NCBI GenBank assembly: GCA_030762935.1
Contig: CM060898.1
Span: forward strand, 95,524,781-95,588,780
Reading direction: 5' to 3'
From: Hymenopus coronatus
Taxonomy: Eukaryota; Arthropoda; Insecta; Mantodea; Hymenopodidae
Length of the DNA: 64,000 nucleotides
This document shows, in pieces, positions 1 to 11,875 of this stretch (within the stretch, counting starts at the first letter, position 1; each line of letters begins with the position of its first letter). A program made the position numbers and the translations under genes. A model generated the notes under the pieces. It worked only from the letters and a program-made list of their open reading frames with translations. It made no database searches and was not told where the DNA came from.

Positions 1-162
1 TTTTAAGCTTGCGGTTTTGTATTATCAATTAACTAAAGGTACGCATGACCAGGCTCAGTTATATTTATAGACAAACCCAACTTTAAACCTTGTATTCTCG
101 CAAAAAAATTTTCAACATTTTTGCATATTCAAAATACACGAACGGTGCAATTGTATTAACTT

Positions 163-1050
163 TTACTTTCTCTATCTAGTACATAATACAAGTAAGGTAG
201 AGAAGGCATTGCATTCCACCCAAAATTCAATACCGATATTTCACTGGAAGGACACGTTTCAGGGTCTCCTGAATCAAAAAACGCATTTTAGAAAAAGTTC
301 GTATGTGTGAGTACATCTGGGGTTCTGTGTGTCCGTGTGTTTGTGAACACGATAACTCAAAATGGAACTCAGTAAAGCATAAAACGTGGTATTTAAGTTT
401 AATACTTTCCAAGGATACGACACGAAGATTTTCAGGAAAATGCACCTACCCCAAATTAGCATTTACATGGAACATTTTTAGAATATTTTGATTTCCCAAA
501 AATGGCTGTAACGATTGTGATTAAAATACCATATATTAAAGCTATTAAAAGTTTAACTACATAGAATGCCTATTTTGAATTTTTGTGGAATAATCTCTGA
601 AGACTTCTTCATTCTGGATGACTTTTGAACTACTAATAAACCTTAAGAGATAGACGAAAGGTTACTACACTAAAATGTAAGGTTCGTTAACACCACACAC
701 ACATCCACCCACACACACACACAGTTTATGTTTAGTTTATTAATTTTTTGTGGAGTTAACTTAAGAGATATTTCTTGTTATTGGTTTCGGTTTTAAAATA
801 CTTAAAATTTGAATTTGTCAACTCCTGGCCATGGTATGAGAACGAATTTCAATCGCATAGCAACCACTTTTTATAACCCTTTTAGCCTTGTGCTTCCCCT
901 TATTTTCCTTCTTCTTATAATGCATTAAGTAATAAGGCCATATCTGGTAATGTCTATCTCGGTTGGCATGAAATAGATAGAAGAATAGGTTTTGAAGAAT
1001 AATTTGTCACGCAGATGTAGATAAAGTCTTGTGAATGGAACACATAAGTT
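163..1050 (-). repeat. R850 dispersed repeat, near full-length copy
   Basis: First copy of the family that dominates the window. It begins with the hairpin end (TACTTTCTCTA, then GTAGAGAAGG and a CATTCCACCC block), runs through the GT-rich stretch near 300-350 and the conserved GACACGAAGATTTTCAGG block near 419, and ends with GTGAATGGAACACATAAG followed by a T-run. The hairpin is decayed in this copy. Short ORFs inside it are not conserved in length between copies. Confidence 0.8.
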
Positions 1051-1341
1051 TTTTTTTTTAAAATGTTTGTTCCGCCTCTCAAAAGCTCACTAAACAAAAT
1101 GATTATACGCTTTTTCGAAATAATGCCGCAATTTTAGAATAAATTATTATTGTTTGTAAAATCAAGAGTTTTGGAGAGTGTAATAAGTAGCAATATTTCT
1201 ACATCAACTAAATATTAAGTTAAGAACCGGACCAACATATCTATTCCCTCAGTTTTTACTGTAAAACTTGAAATTCTATGTGCCTATTTTAAAATATGCA
1301 TATTGTGGAGCACTTATATTAGAACAATGAATTTATAAAAT

Positions 1342-2120
1342 AAAAATCTTGTGTGTCTCATTCACATGACTTTCTTTACCTGTTCTGCAAACAAACTACT
1401 TTTACAAGAGTATTCTTTTATCAACATCATGCTAATCCAGATAAGCACTAGTAGAAGTGGTGTTGCTATGTGATTCCTTGTAAAAGTAAGGAAAACAAGG
1501 GAATACACTAGGCTGAAACGACAGTCAAATCTTTTAAAATCCCTCAATGTAAATGATTGTTCGGTTCGCTTTGTATTGTCAGCAATAAACAAAAGAGACG
1601 AAACGAAATGCAACCCCGTTTGAGAAAAGTTTCATAGTTTAAAGCTGAAACCAGTAACAAGGAATATCTTTGAAACGGTCAAATCTGTCAATATGTATAA
1701 TGACATAAATTCTGTGTTTTAACGAGAGGTACATTTCTTTGTGTTAAGTTTTGTCCGTTTCCTACCATTTACCTGTTGTGTAAAATTCAGCAACATTCAT
1801 TCAGAATGAGCAGGTCTTCAGAAGCAATTCCCAAAATTTTTAAGACATATATTTTAGTTGTGAGTTAAATATCTTTAATATGCGGTATTTTAATCAAATT
1901 CAATAGAGCCAGTTTTGAGAAAAACAAACTTTTTGAAAAATGTTCCATGTAAAGGGTTGTTTGGAGAGGTGGAATTTTCTTGGAAAACCTTCATGTCATA
2001 TCCTTGAAAGAAACTAAGCTTAAATATCAAGATTGGTAATTAACGGTATTTTAGTTTTTCAGCTATGCTGTCCAGAGTTACACACATACATACACGGACC
2101 TTTTTCTAAAAATTGTCTTT
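1342..2120 (+). repeat. R850 copy, hairpin end truncated
   Basis: Starts AAAATCTTGTGTGTCTCATT (the variant start of the family) and contains GACTTTCTTTAC. It runs through the block complementary to CGACACGAAGATTTTC and the short CA tract near 2080-2092. It stops near TTTTCTAAAAATTGTC, about 80-100 bp before its own hairpin, where it abuts the next copy in inverted orientation. Confidence 0.75.
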
Positions 2121-2976
2121 TTACTTTCATTGCACGTACTATGTACATAGTGCATATAGAGGGTATTTTATTGCACTAAAACATTCGATACCGAGATTTT
2201 ACCGGAAATTCATGTTATGGGTCCTTTGAATCCAAAAAGAAACATTTTTGGAAAGGGGTCCTTGTGCACGTGTGTGTCTGTGAACAGCATAGCTCAAAAA
2301 CGAAAAGATCGTTAAATACCAAACTTGGTATTTAAGTTTGGTATCTTCCAAGGATGCGACACGAAGATTTTCGAGAAAATTCCCCACCCCGAACTATCCT
2401 TTACATGGAAAAAAAAATCGAAAATTGTTATTTTCTCAAAAATGGCTCTCATTATTTTGATTAAAATCTCTTATATTTCAGATAAAAATGTATACCTTGC
2501 ATGTTTTGGGAATAGCCTCTAAAGACCTATTTATTCTGCATGATTTTTATTGAATTTTACATAACTGGAAAACCATAAGCGATAGACAAGAACTTACTAC
2601 ACAAAAATGTAGATGACAATAAAACACACAATTTATGTCGTATCAATTTTTTTTCGTAGAGTTGGACAATTTCGAGGTATTCCTTGTTATTCAGCTCAGT
2701 TTTAAAATACCTTAACTTTATTCATATGGGAACTTGTCAACGCTTGGCCACGCAAAGAAACTGTTTTCATTCCCATAGCAACCATATTTTAAAACATTTG
2801 CCTGTCGGTTTAGCCTGTGTATTCCCTTATTTCTCTTCTACTTGTAACGGAACTAGTAATAAGATCGTTTCTGCTAATTTTTTTTAGCATTAAACAGATA
2901 GAAGAATAAGCTTATTAATAATAATTTGTTACAAAGATGTAGAGAAAGTCAGTGAATTGAGAACATAAGATTTTTG
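2121..2976 (-). repeat. R850 copy, full length
   Basis: Begins TTACTTTCATTGCACGTACT and carries the palindrome GCACGTACTATGTACATAGTGC. It ends GAGAACATAAGATTTTT. It is joined hairpin-end to hairpin-end with the preceding plus copy. Confidence 0.8.
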
Positions 2977-3077
2977 GAATCCGGGACCTCAAAACATATT
3001 TCCATCGAAATGTTTAGTGTAATACAATACCTTTTCTATACTTTATGTACATAGTGCATGTAGAGCAAGTAAAATGA
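2977..3077 (+). repeat. R850 terminal fragment (hairpin end only)
   Basis: Only the last ~100 bp of the element is present: a GGGACCTCAAAACATATTTCC block, TAATACAATACC, the hairpin around TATGTACATAGTGCATG and GTAGAGCAAGTAAAA. It is fused directly to the far end of the previous minus copy. Confidence 0.65.
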
Positions 3078-3203
3078 TCTATTATTTAAATAACTATGCA
3101 AACTGAAGTTTTGAAAAGCGGTTAAAATATTACATATGTAATCTTGCATACTGTGAATCGTCCAAACTTCATAGAACATTATCTTGAAACAATATTTAAC
3201 AAA

Positions 3204-3472
3204 TAGCCCGCCTGGGTAACGTGGTGGTAGCATGTCTGCCTCACGTTCAAAAGGTCGTGAGTTCGAATCTCGCTTAGGGTGAGTTACCCGGGCAAGGTTT
3301 TTTTCGGGGTTTTCCCTTATCCTGAGAAGACGAATGTCGAGTAACTTTAAGCTCCATGGACCCCGAGATCATTTGAGCATCATATCATCAATTGCATTCA
3401 TCGTCCGATATGATCAAACTAGGTTAAAGTACGTTAAGCTACAAAAAATATAAATAAATAAATAAATAAATA
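3204..3472 (+). mobile_element. tRNA-derived SINE with (AAAT)n tail and 13-bp target duplication
   Basis: Head GCCCGCCTGGGTAACGTGGT contains an A-box-like segment, and GAGTTCGAATCTC is a clear RNA polymerase III B box. The body includes a TTTTTTTCGGGGTTTTCCC block and ends in an AAAT tandem tail. The 13-bp sequence AATATTTAACAAA is present exactly on both sides (3191-3203 and 3473-3485), as expected for LINE-mediated retroposition. No acceptor-stem pairing is seen, so it is not a tRNA gene. Confidence 0.85.
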
Positions 3473-3485
3473 AATATTTAACAAA

Positions 3486-4214
3486 GTACTTAAGTTCTAA
3501 TTTTAGCCCGTAGTCTTGGAAAAGAGTTTTTTTTTTTTTTCAATTTTGGAAACACCAGTAGACAGAAACATTTGGAGGAAAGGGTGTGTAGGAGTGTTCA
3601 TGCGAAAGAGCTGTGAATTCTGCTATGTATAATAAGCATACATTTTTTCTTACGATATTTCATTAAAATAAAACTTCAGTCCTAACGAATACGCCAAACT
3701 TTGAACTGATTCTAAATTGTTCACACTGTATCTATGTATATTCCGTGCTCTTTGTTGTTTCGGTGAGATGAAAGTAGGCATCGAGCTGCAACTGGCGCCC
3801 CCTTCTATTTCCTTTTCTTTACAACGTGGAGATTTGCATTTTTTCCCGTGTTTGTTTTTATGTTGGATGGAAGGGGCACGCTCGTTTGTTTTCGGCAGCC
3901 GATTTCACCTCGCTCTTCATTAAGGTCTCTATAGACGTAAACGTAACAAAGCCTGCAGGGATGTCCAACCCTTTCTCTTTTGCTTTGGAATTCCATGGTC
4001 GTCGTGAGGTAGCAACACAAGTGTGTTACACATCTTGATACTTTTACTTTTAAGTGCAGGCAACTGGGGCTATATTCATCTTCCATTTCAAGATATAACC
4101 TGAGGCATCGCCTATCTTCTTAATGAAATAGATATTTCGACTGAAATTGTCATGTCAAATAAGCATTCCTAATGTATTTTAGAACCCAAAACTAGCGCGA
4201 GTGCTAGTTATCCT
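3486..4214. other. Unassigned sequence, locally GC-richer
   Basis: No repeat family is recognised. A stretch at about 3780-4020 is less AT-rich than its surroundings and is open on both strands for 68-93 codons. Neither reading resembles a known protein and there are no convincing splice or start contexts. It could be unique DNA or an old element. Confidence 0.3.
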
Positions 4215-4510
4215 TGACCTGATAGTGCCCTGAAAACCCGTACGACTCGCATTCGCTAGGTGGTGTCTTCGATTGCTGTGGTTGGTCTTAGATAACTATG
4301 AGCTTTATTCGGGATTTTCTCGGGCGAATGCTGGGAAGTTTCAATACATCCCATAATATTCCTGACCATCATTTCCTTTCCCATCACTTCCTTTCAGGAA
4401 TAAGGACCAAGCGATGGTGTTCGGCCAGTTGCGGCTGGATGGTGGCTTGCGCTGGAGTTGCGGGGCAATTCTATCGCGACCCGTCTTTTTTCTATTGCTT
4501 ATTTTTCACT
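4215..4510 (+). mobile_element. SINE fragment, same body family as 12482-13020
   Basis: The block GGGATTTTCTCGGGCGAATG, followed by GCTGGG and later AAGCGATGGTGTTCGG and CAGTTGCGGCTGGATGG, aligns by eye with the SINE at 12.5-13.0 kb. That element has TTTCCCCGGGTCAGCAGGCG and CAGTTTACGGCTGGACTG in the same order. The tRNA-like head is decayed and no target duplication was found. Confidence 0.55.
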
Positions 4511-4567
4511 TATAAGATTTAATATTTTATAATGCATCATTATTTTAAATACATAGCTTATATATTC

Positions 4568-4733
4568 GGCAGTGCCGTGACCGAGTGGTTAGACCGCTCG
4601 TCTCCCACCTAGCCCATGTTCGATCCCAAGCGCTCGCATTTGAGATTTGTGGTGGACGAAGCGTTGTCTGGGTGCTTTTTCTCCGGGTCCTCCAATTTAT
4701 CCCGCCACTCATTCCACCAATTGCTCGGCACAG
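4568..4733 (+). mobile_element. tRNA-derived SINE, truncated, left arm of an inverted pair
   Basis: Starts GGCAGTGCCGTGACCGAGTG, giving an excellent A box (CGAGTGGTTAGACCGC), with a B box GTTCGATCCC near 4619. The body continues through CTCCGGGTCCTCC and CCGCCACTCATTCCACC. It ends where sequence complementary to the opposing copy begins. Confidence 0.75.
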
Positions 4734-4998
4734 AATGGAGAACCTGGAAATAGAGGTCGGCCCGTAGCCAGGCGTAAGCCTTAGGAAATGGATGATGAAA
4801 TGCAAGCGAAATGGATGATAGGAAAGGTGATGATGGAGCAGTTGATAGAATGAGTGGCGGGGGAAACCGGATGACCTGTAAAAAAACTCGCCCAGGCGCC
4901 GTTTCGTCCATCACAGTTCCTATATCCGGGCGCTTGAGATCGAATCTGGGCAGCTTAGGTGGGACACTAGCAACTAAGCACTGTGCCTCGGCGCCGCC
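4734..4998 (-). mobile_element. tRNA-derived SINE, right arm of an inverted pair
   Basis: Read on the minus strand from 4998 it has head GGCGGCGCCGAGGCACAGTG, a B box GATTCGATCTC, and the same CCGCCACTCATTC block as the left arm. It then adds a 3' body, ending near TCCAGGTTCTCCATTCTG, that matches the copy at 46.0-46.36 kb. With 4568-4733 it forms a large imperfect palindrome. Confidence 0.75.
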
Positions 4999-5770
4999 TA
5001 GAAAGAAATATAATAAATAAAATTAAAATTAATGTACAAATGAAAAATATATATTAAATATAAAATTTAATACCATTTCCTAACTTTAAACAGTTTTTAA
5101 AATAAATAATAATGTCCTTAATTGTATCTAAAGCTATACATTATTCTTCCTGATATACTCTCCACCATGCTAGCAATGTGTGCACATTCTTGACAAATTA
5201 AGCATTACTTTTTATTCCAAGATAATTATAGGAATAAAATAAAAGATGTTTATAAATTTTGGTTAATTTTCACCTTATGAGTTTCATTTTTTCCTTTCTT
5301 TATGTTTCAAGCGCTACTGCTTGTAGGTAATTTAATTTTTTTTTTTCGTTGAAATTGCAGCTTGGTGCAAATATTATACAATTTTACTTTTTTAAGTGGA
5401 AGGCAAAGGATACAAAGCACTAGGATTTTGGGGAGGGGATAATTTTACAAGATATTACTTTTCGGCACCTAAAGTCTCCTTAAATACGAGAGATCCAAAA
5501 GTAAAGGGGTCCGCCTGTTCAACTCCTAGCGTTCTTTCCGGATAAACATCTGGAATCCGGTAGAAATGCCGCGTCTCCAACTGCAGTACTGCAGTACAAA
5601 CACGTAAATGAGTAATCAAAATTTATTTCGATTATACAAAACATCGACAGAACAATAAATAAGCTGAATAGAAAAAGAACTTTTATTTTCTCTAACATTC
5701 TTTTGCGGTAGGTATAAGAGACCATAAAAGCTAGTAAATGGTAAATAACGAAGCGGCACATCTCGCGCAT
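4999..5770. other. Unassigned AT-rich sequence
   Basis: No element or gene is recognised. It contains short A/T runs and, near 5580, a small direct repeat CTGCAGTACTGCAGTAC. The minus-strand open stretch at 5519-5770 (83 codons) has no recognisable motif. Confidence 0.3.
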
Positions 5771-5774
5771 TGTG

Positions 5775-6222
5775 AACTATGCATATCTATTACGGCTAAC
5801 ACCCCCTCCCAGGATGATGGAATGGAGTGAAGGAGGCCACAGGTCCCTTGCGGACAGGCCACCAAAGTCGCGCACAAGTCCTAGTGCATGATCGCTAGAG
5901 AGGGTGTGCAAGCTACCAGTCTATTTGGCAGCCACCCATGGGGGTAATTTTCCCATTGAACATGCATCCGCTTCTATTTCCCGCTCTGCCATACACCACA
6001 AATCTGGAAGCACACCTGAAAGATGAGGGATAAACGGAATGAAGGGCAAAATATGGAAAGTAAATTGTGATAAATTAGTATCCATATCAGCATTCATCTG
6101 GTAACCCCGGGAAACAACGAAAACTCCATGTGTTAGAGCTAGCAGTCGCCGGTGATTGAACCCAGACCTCCGAATGGAGTCAAACACATTACCGCGGCGC
6201 CACCTTGCTTGGTTAGGGGACC
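5775..6222 (-). mobile_element. tRNA-derived SINE (GGTGGCGC-head family)
   Basis: On the minus strand the head AAGGTGGCGCCGCGG is followed by ATTCGGAGGTCTGGGTTCAA, a B-box region. The body carries CTTCATTCCGTTTATCCC and CTTTCAGGTGTGCTTCCAG, and the 3' part includes GGGGGTGTTAGCCGTAATAG. The same order of blocks is seen at 58.5-58.84 kb. The 130-codon minus ORF at 5921-6313 lies across this SINE and is not a gene. Confidence 0.7.
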
Positions 6223-6229
6223 ATAAATA

Positions 6230-6935
6230 TGTTTCCCTACTTAAATCTCTATTTGGAATTTCTAGGTGGAATAGATTGCTTCTTGCACAGCCATAGGTAA
6301 AGCAAGATCTCACAACGAAAACTGACGCAACATATTAAAATGCTATATTTGACAATGAACAAATAGAATTAAAGAAATTTCGCTTTTATAGCTATGACGA
6401 ACGTTTACTATTCAATCATTTTCACTGAGCTATTACTTTACGAAGCTAAGGAAACAATAGCAAAATTATTTCAGAAGGATAAAGACAGAAACCACAGATC
6501 TCCATTATGTTCTATGCTAAGCAGAAGGCAGCAAGAGGCAGAACTAAGTGTACCGCTATAAATTACGTGGCAGCTAAATGTCAGCATTAAAGCCCAGCAA
6601 ACAAACTGTTCTTTAATTACTTTCCTGATTCACGGTTTTGAAAGTTTCCTTTGGATCGGAGGATAATACTAGAAAAGGCAAAAGCCATAAAAGGCATTAA
6701 TACCCCAAGAAACGTTTTCAATTTCCAACAGTCTTAATACTTACGTCTATGTCTTTAAACTACTTCAGTATGGCCCCCAAAAATTCCTTCATTCCATCCA
6801 GATTTCTCTCAATAATACTAAAATAGATTAATTTAAAAACACATTTCTTGGCATTTGTATTAATTCTATATGAGAAAAGCATAAAAATTATCTCGTTCGA
6901 AAATTAAGTAATCTATGGTATGCTTTCCGAATTAT
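6230..6935. other. Unassigned AT-rich sequence
   Basis: I see no family signature, ORF of note, or strong secondary structure here. Confidence 0.3.
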
Positions 6936-7470
6936 AAAAATCTGATATGTTCCATTCACATGACTATCTTTGCAAAAATTATTATTAAAAAACGTATGCT
7001 TCTATTTACTTCACGCTAATCGAGAAACAATTAGTCTTATTACTTGCTTCCTTGTAAGTAGAAGCGAAATAAGGGACTACCATAGGTTGAAGTGGTAGTC
7101 AAAAGCTGGTTGCTATGTGACTGAAGTTCCTTTGTTTGTATGGACAGGAGTTCAAAAATTCCTGTATGAGAAAAGTATGTTTTTCAAAGCTGAAACCAAT
7201 AACAAGGAAATCTCAAAAACGATCAACTCCACGAAAAAAATGTGTATTATATAAATTGTGTGTTTTAATGTGCTCTATATTTTTATGTGGTAAGTTTTTA
7301 TCCATATCTTACGGTTTAGCAGTTATGCAATATTGCGTAAAATTCATCCAGAATTCAGAGGCTATTCCCAGAAAATTCAAGATATACTTTTTGTTTGTCA
7401 GGTAAATATGTTTAATATACGATGTTTTAATCAAAATCTTAGAGCCATTTTTGAGAAAATCAAAAGTTCA
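6936..7470 (+). repeat. R850 copy, 5' half, inverted junction at 7470
   Basis: Starts AAAAATCTGATATGTTCCAT and proceeds normally to GAGCCATTTTTGAGAAAATC. At about 7470 it switches to the opposite strand of the same family. Confidence 0.75.
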
Positions 7471-7923
7471 TAACCTCTTCATTCAGGATGACTTGCATAA
7501 TTCATTTACAGAAAGAGACAAAGACTTACTACTCAAATAACATATAACTTGTTAAAGCATAGAATTTTTACACAATTAACCACCTCTGAGATATCAGTGC
7601 TATTGGATTCCATTTTAAACGACTTAACCGTTTTCTCAAACGGAAAGTAATCTTTCGTTTCATATCTCTCTTCTTTTTTTTTTACTCCTGATCATACAAA
7701 AGAAACCGAATTTCAATTGTTTCACATAGCGACCAGCTTTTAAAAGATTTGACTGTCTCTTTAGCTTAGTGTATTCCCTTATCTTCCTTCTATTTACAAG
7801 GAAGCAAACAACACGACTAATTCTTACAATGTTTATCTCGAATAGCTAAAAACAATATTTTATAAAAAATATTTTGTTTGTGGAACAGGTAGAGAAAGTC
7901 ATATTAATGGAACATATAAGAAT
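7471..7923 (-). repeat. R850 partial copy (internal start)
   Basis: Opens at the internal block CCTCTTCATTCAGGATGAC and runs to the normal far end GGAACATATAAGAATTTT. The hairpin end and core are absent. It is the right half of a chimera with 6936-7470. Confidence 0.7.
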
Positions 7924-8778
7924 TTTACTTTCTCTAGCACGTATATACAATGTGTGTAGTAGGTGGAAAAGCTATTGTATTCCAGCCAAAAATTCGATAT
8001 CGATTTTTACGGGAAATACATAGGATTTTTGGGAAAAAGGCCATAGTGTGTTTGTGTGTGTGGACAAAATATGTTAAAAACGAAAAGCCCGTTAAATACA
8101 AACTTGATATTTAAGTTTAATATCTTCCAAGGATAAGAAAAGAATATTTTCAGAAAAACCCTCACACCAAACTAACCTTTACATGGAACATTTTCCAGAA
8201 TTTTTGATTTTCTGAAAAATGGCTCTAAAGATTTTCATTAATGTGACATATACTGAATATGTTTACGTGGCAAATAAAATGCATATCCTGCATTTCTTGG
8301 AATACCCCCTGATGTTCTCTTTATTCTAAAATACTTTTGCATAACTGATAAAACGTAAGTGATAGAGACTAAAACTTACTACACAAAAAATGCAAATCTT
8401 GTTAAAACACTCATTTTATGTTATATTCATCGTTTTGAGAGATAATGTTAGAGATATTCACTGTTATTGTTTCCAATTTTAAAATATTTAATTTTTCTTA
8501 AACGGGAAAATCTCTTCATATCTCTTTTGTTTTACCCCTGGCCATGGAAAGAGATCCGAAAGGATAATTCCATAGCGACCGCTTTTAAAATATTTGACTA
8601 TCGCTTTAGCGTAGTGTATTTCCTTATTTCACCTCTACTTACAAATAGCTAAGTAATAGGACCTTTTCTGCTATTGTTTATCTAATTAACATTATATAGA
8701 CAAAGGAATACTCAGTAGGAATAGCTTGTTTGCATAACAGTCAGAAAAATCATGTGAATGTAACACATCAGATTTTCA
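7924..8778 (-). repeat. R850 copy, full length
   Basis: TACTTTCTCTAGCACG hairpin end at the left and GTAACACATCAGATTTTC at the right. It directly follows another minus copy, giving a head-to-tail arrangement. The minus-sense block GACTATCGCTTTAGCGTAGT is well preserved. Confidence 0.8.
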
Positions 8779-9064
8779 TTATAATACTTTAGATTTTCAA
8801 GCTTTCTTGCCATAAACGAAGGTCTATTAATGCGAGACTAAAATAGAAGAACAATGTAGTTCGCGACCGTAAAGAGATTTGGTAACTTACCACAGGTATC
8901 AGGTTACGACTGCTTAAATATCAACAATCTTTCATCTCATTGGTTCATTTTCTGACGGTTATGTGACAAAACGTAAATAGAGGTGAATATATTATAACAT
9001 TTATTAAATATATAGGTATATTATTTTAATTGCACCTGTTAACGGTATTTTAAATAGTCATTCT

Positions 9065-9895
9065 ACCTATTAAGTAGGTAGTACATAGTACAATTGAGTG
9101 TATTTTACCCAAAAATTCAATACCGAAATTTCACTAGAAAAACATATTTTAAGGACCCACTGAATCCCAACAAAATGTTTTTAGAAAATGATCCTATGTG
9201 AACGTGTATGTCTGTGAACAACATAACTCTAAAACGAAATTCGGTTAAATACTTACTGATAATTAAGTTCCAAGGATGCAACACAAATATTTTCAAGAAA
9301 ATCTAAAACACCCTTTACATGGAAAAATTTTCGAACATTCTGAATTTATCAAAAATTACTCTAAATGGTTTTTATTAAAATACCAGATATTAAAGATATT
9401 TACATGACAAATAAAATGTACATCTTGAATTTTCTGGGAATAGTCTCTGAAGCCCTCTTCATTATGGATGACTTTTGCATAATGGTAAACCGTAAGTGAT
9501 AGACAATAACTTATTACACAAAAAATGTAGATCTGAAAATATAGTCTCGAAAACACTCAATGTATCATATACATTTTGCTGTGGAAATAGCCATTTCCGA
9601 AATATTCGCTGTTATGGGTTTCAGTTTTAAAGTTTTCTCAAACGGAAACTTGTCGCTGCTTTTTTTCTTTGTTTTATTCCTGGTTCTGCGAAGAGAATCG
9701 AATTTTGGGCATAGGAGCCGCCTTGAATAATTTGACTTTCACTTTAGCCTAGTATATTCCCTTATTTTCACTTTACTTATAAGGAACTAAGTAGTAAAAC
9801 CATTTCTACTAATATTAACTTGATTAGTATCAAGTAGATAGAAGAATAAGGTTGAGTAAGAATAGTTTGTTATAGAATAGGTAAATGTTTAAGTT
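9065..9895 (-). repeat. R850 copy, worn ends
   Basis: The hairpin region is reduced to GTAGGTAGTACATAGTAC. The TTACCCAAAAATTC block, CAAGGATGCAACACAAAT and the long internal body are recognisable up to GAATAGGTAAATG. Confidence 0.7.
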
Positions 9896-10110
9896 TTGGG
9901 GGCATGGATTTCGTTTTTTATTAGAATTTTATTCATTTTCTGACTCGCTAACCCCTGACTCTGTAATGGTAATATAAATTATACTCCTAAGAAGTGTGAA
10001 AATCCACAGAAACACTGAATGTAAGAAAGTAATACGCTTATATTTTATGACACTAAATCTTTATTGGACCTTAAACTTGGGTATACGGGCATGTAATAAC
10101 ATTGTGTGTA

Positions 10111-10115
10111 TGAGA

Positions 10116-10176
<61 letters not shown>
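10111..10176. repeat. (GA)n microsatellite
   Basis: About 33 dinucleotide units, nearly perfect, preceded by a GTGTGTATG stretch. It produces low-complexity Glu/Arg and Ser/Leu open frames on the two strands. Confidence 0.97.
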
Positions 10177-10179
<3 letters not shown>

Positions 10180-11802
10180 GACACTTATTAAACAGATTAT
10201 TGAAGCAGAGCAGCCGAACAGTAGCGGCGCAACAGTCCAGAGTCAGGTGGGAAGTGGCACTACGCAAAATGCTAACACCATAATAATGTTTATTATTGTA
10301 TGAGAACAAAAGCGGACGTTTAACAGCTGATGTCACCCACCAGCTGCTGCCTTCCATAAAATAACTAGTTCATATCCTCATTAGCAGCCTTTTAGGATAT
10401 TTATGTAACAAGCATTACTTCGGGTGCTAATACTTTCTCGCCCTTAGATGCTCCAAGGCATAAAATTATAAACATTATGCTCGTCCGTTAGGTAGCTAAG
10501 TGGGTAAGCATCCTGGAAATTTGGTTCATCATTTAAAGCAAAAAATAGAGGAAGTAACGAATGCTTTAGAAACTACATGAATGACGTAAAGAACGCCGCA
10601 GATGCCGGTAACTTCATCATATTGAAGATAGTGCCACTGACATGATGGGCAATGGAGTCAGTGATAAATACATTTTGTAATCGGTGCTAGTGAAATGTAT
10701 ATTCGGGGCAGAAAACGCTTTATCTTGCACGTCTGTCTACTGCCGAAATGCTTCTAGCGGCAGTTGAGTACAATACATTTGGCATTTTTATGAATACCAC
10801 AGCTGTTTTATTTTACATTACCATTTGGAAGTTTTCTATCTGTAAAGGGAATTTTATCATTCACTAAAGCTGCCATGAAATGTTAAAAGAGTCATTCACC
10901 ATGAAATACAAATAATCCAACAGTGTGATTGGATGAACTTTATTTTAAAATCATTACCCTCCTCAGATTCCTTTAAAAAGAAAAATACTCTGTAGGTACC
11001 TCTGTTTTCGATAGTTGGGGTTTGACATATGTGCTGCAGTCGGAAAAAAGGTCAAGCAGCAGGCTCGTTGCTATCTAACAGCCGCCATTTTGCGAGCATT
11101 ATCCGCGTCATTTATTGCTTGTATTTAGCCACCCTTCACTTCAACTTACAATTAATTATCTTGCTTTGGTTGTGTAATGTTCATTGATAATTGAAACGGA
11201 AATTCATAACGCGAGAAACGGCCTGCTCTCCGTTATTTCCACTTCCTATCTGCGTTATTAACTGTGCAGCCAGTGAAATACGAAGTCATTATATTGGCAC
11301 CTGTGTTTCATTTTCGTTAAAATAATAATAATAACAATTAGGCGAAGTGTAGCAGAGGTATAAATCTAATTGATCTTCTTTTATGTTTATCTTATCGTTT
11401 AATTTGTGGTAACAATGATAAACTAGAAATGAAGCGTATTTACGATTTTTTCTTATCTACCTTAAACTGAACTTAAGTCTGCCCCTCAAAACGTATACAA
11501 AAAATACTCAAGTAGCTTTATTGCTTCTTCCCTTGATCATTACAGTTTTGGTAACATTACATAAACCTATTACTACTAAATTGTTGTTTTCTTAATTATG
11601 ACTTGTAACTTTGTGTAAAATTTCATATCTTTATCCAGAATCCTAAATCTGCTTTCAGCCTTACAATACTTCGACATATAATGTCGAGGAAGTGAGTTTA
11701 CCAAAATGAGCAAGAACTGCTAGTGTATGTGGTTATTTATTATAACCATTAAAACAATTGACAGTTTTAATTCAGTTCAATGGTTGAATTTAAATCTTCC
11801 CT

Positions 11803-11808
<6 letters not shown>

Positions 11809-11871
<63 letters not shown>

Positions 11872-11875
11872 GTGT
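11809..11875. repeat. (GT)n microsatellite
   Basis: A long GT tract interrupted once by GC near 11867. It lies outside any recognised element. Confidence 0.97.

Noticed and set aside
4568..4640. Functional tRNA genes at 4568, 22080 (minus) and 27767
   Set aside because: A and B boxes are good, but acceptor stems do not close and SINE bodies with tails follow.
5921..6313. 130-codon minus-strand ORF as a gene
   Set aside because: It overlaps a SINE including its pol III B-box region, and the reading is not shared by the sister SINE at 58.5 kb.
10061..10357. Ser/Leu-rich and Glu/Arg-rich proteins on opposite strands
   Set aside because: Both are read-through of the (GA)n microsatellite.
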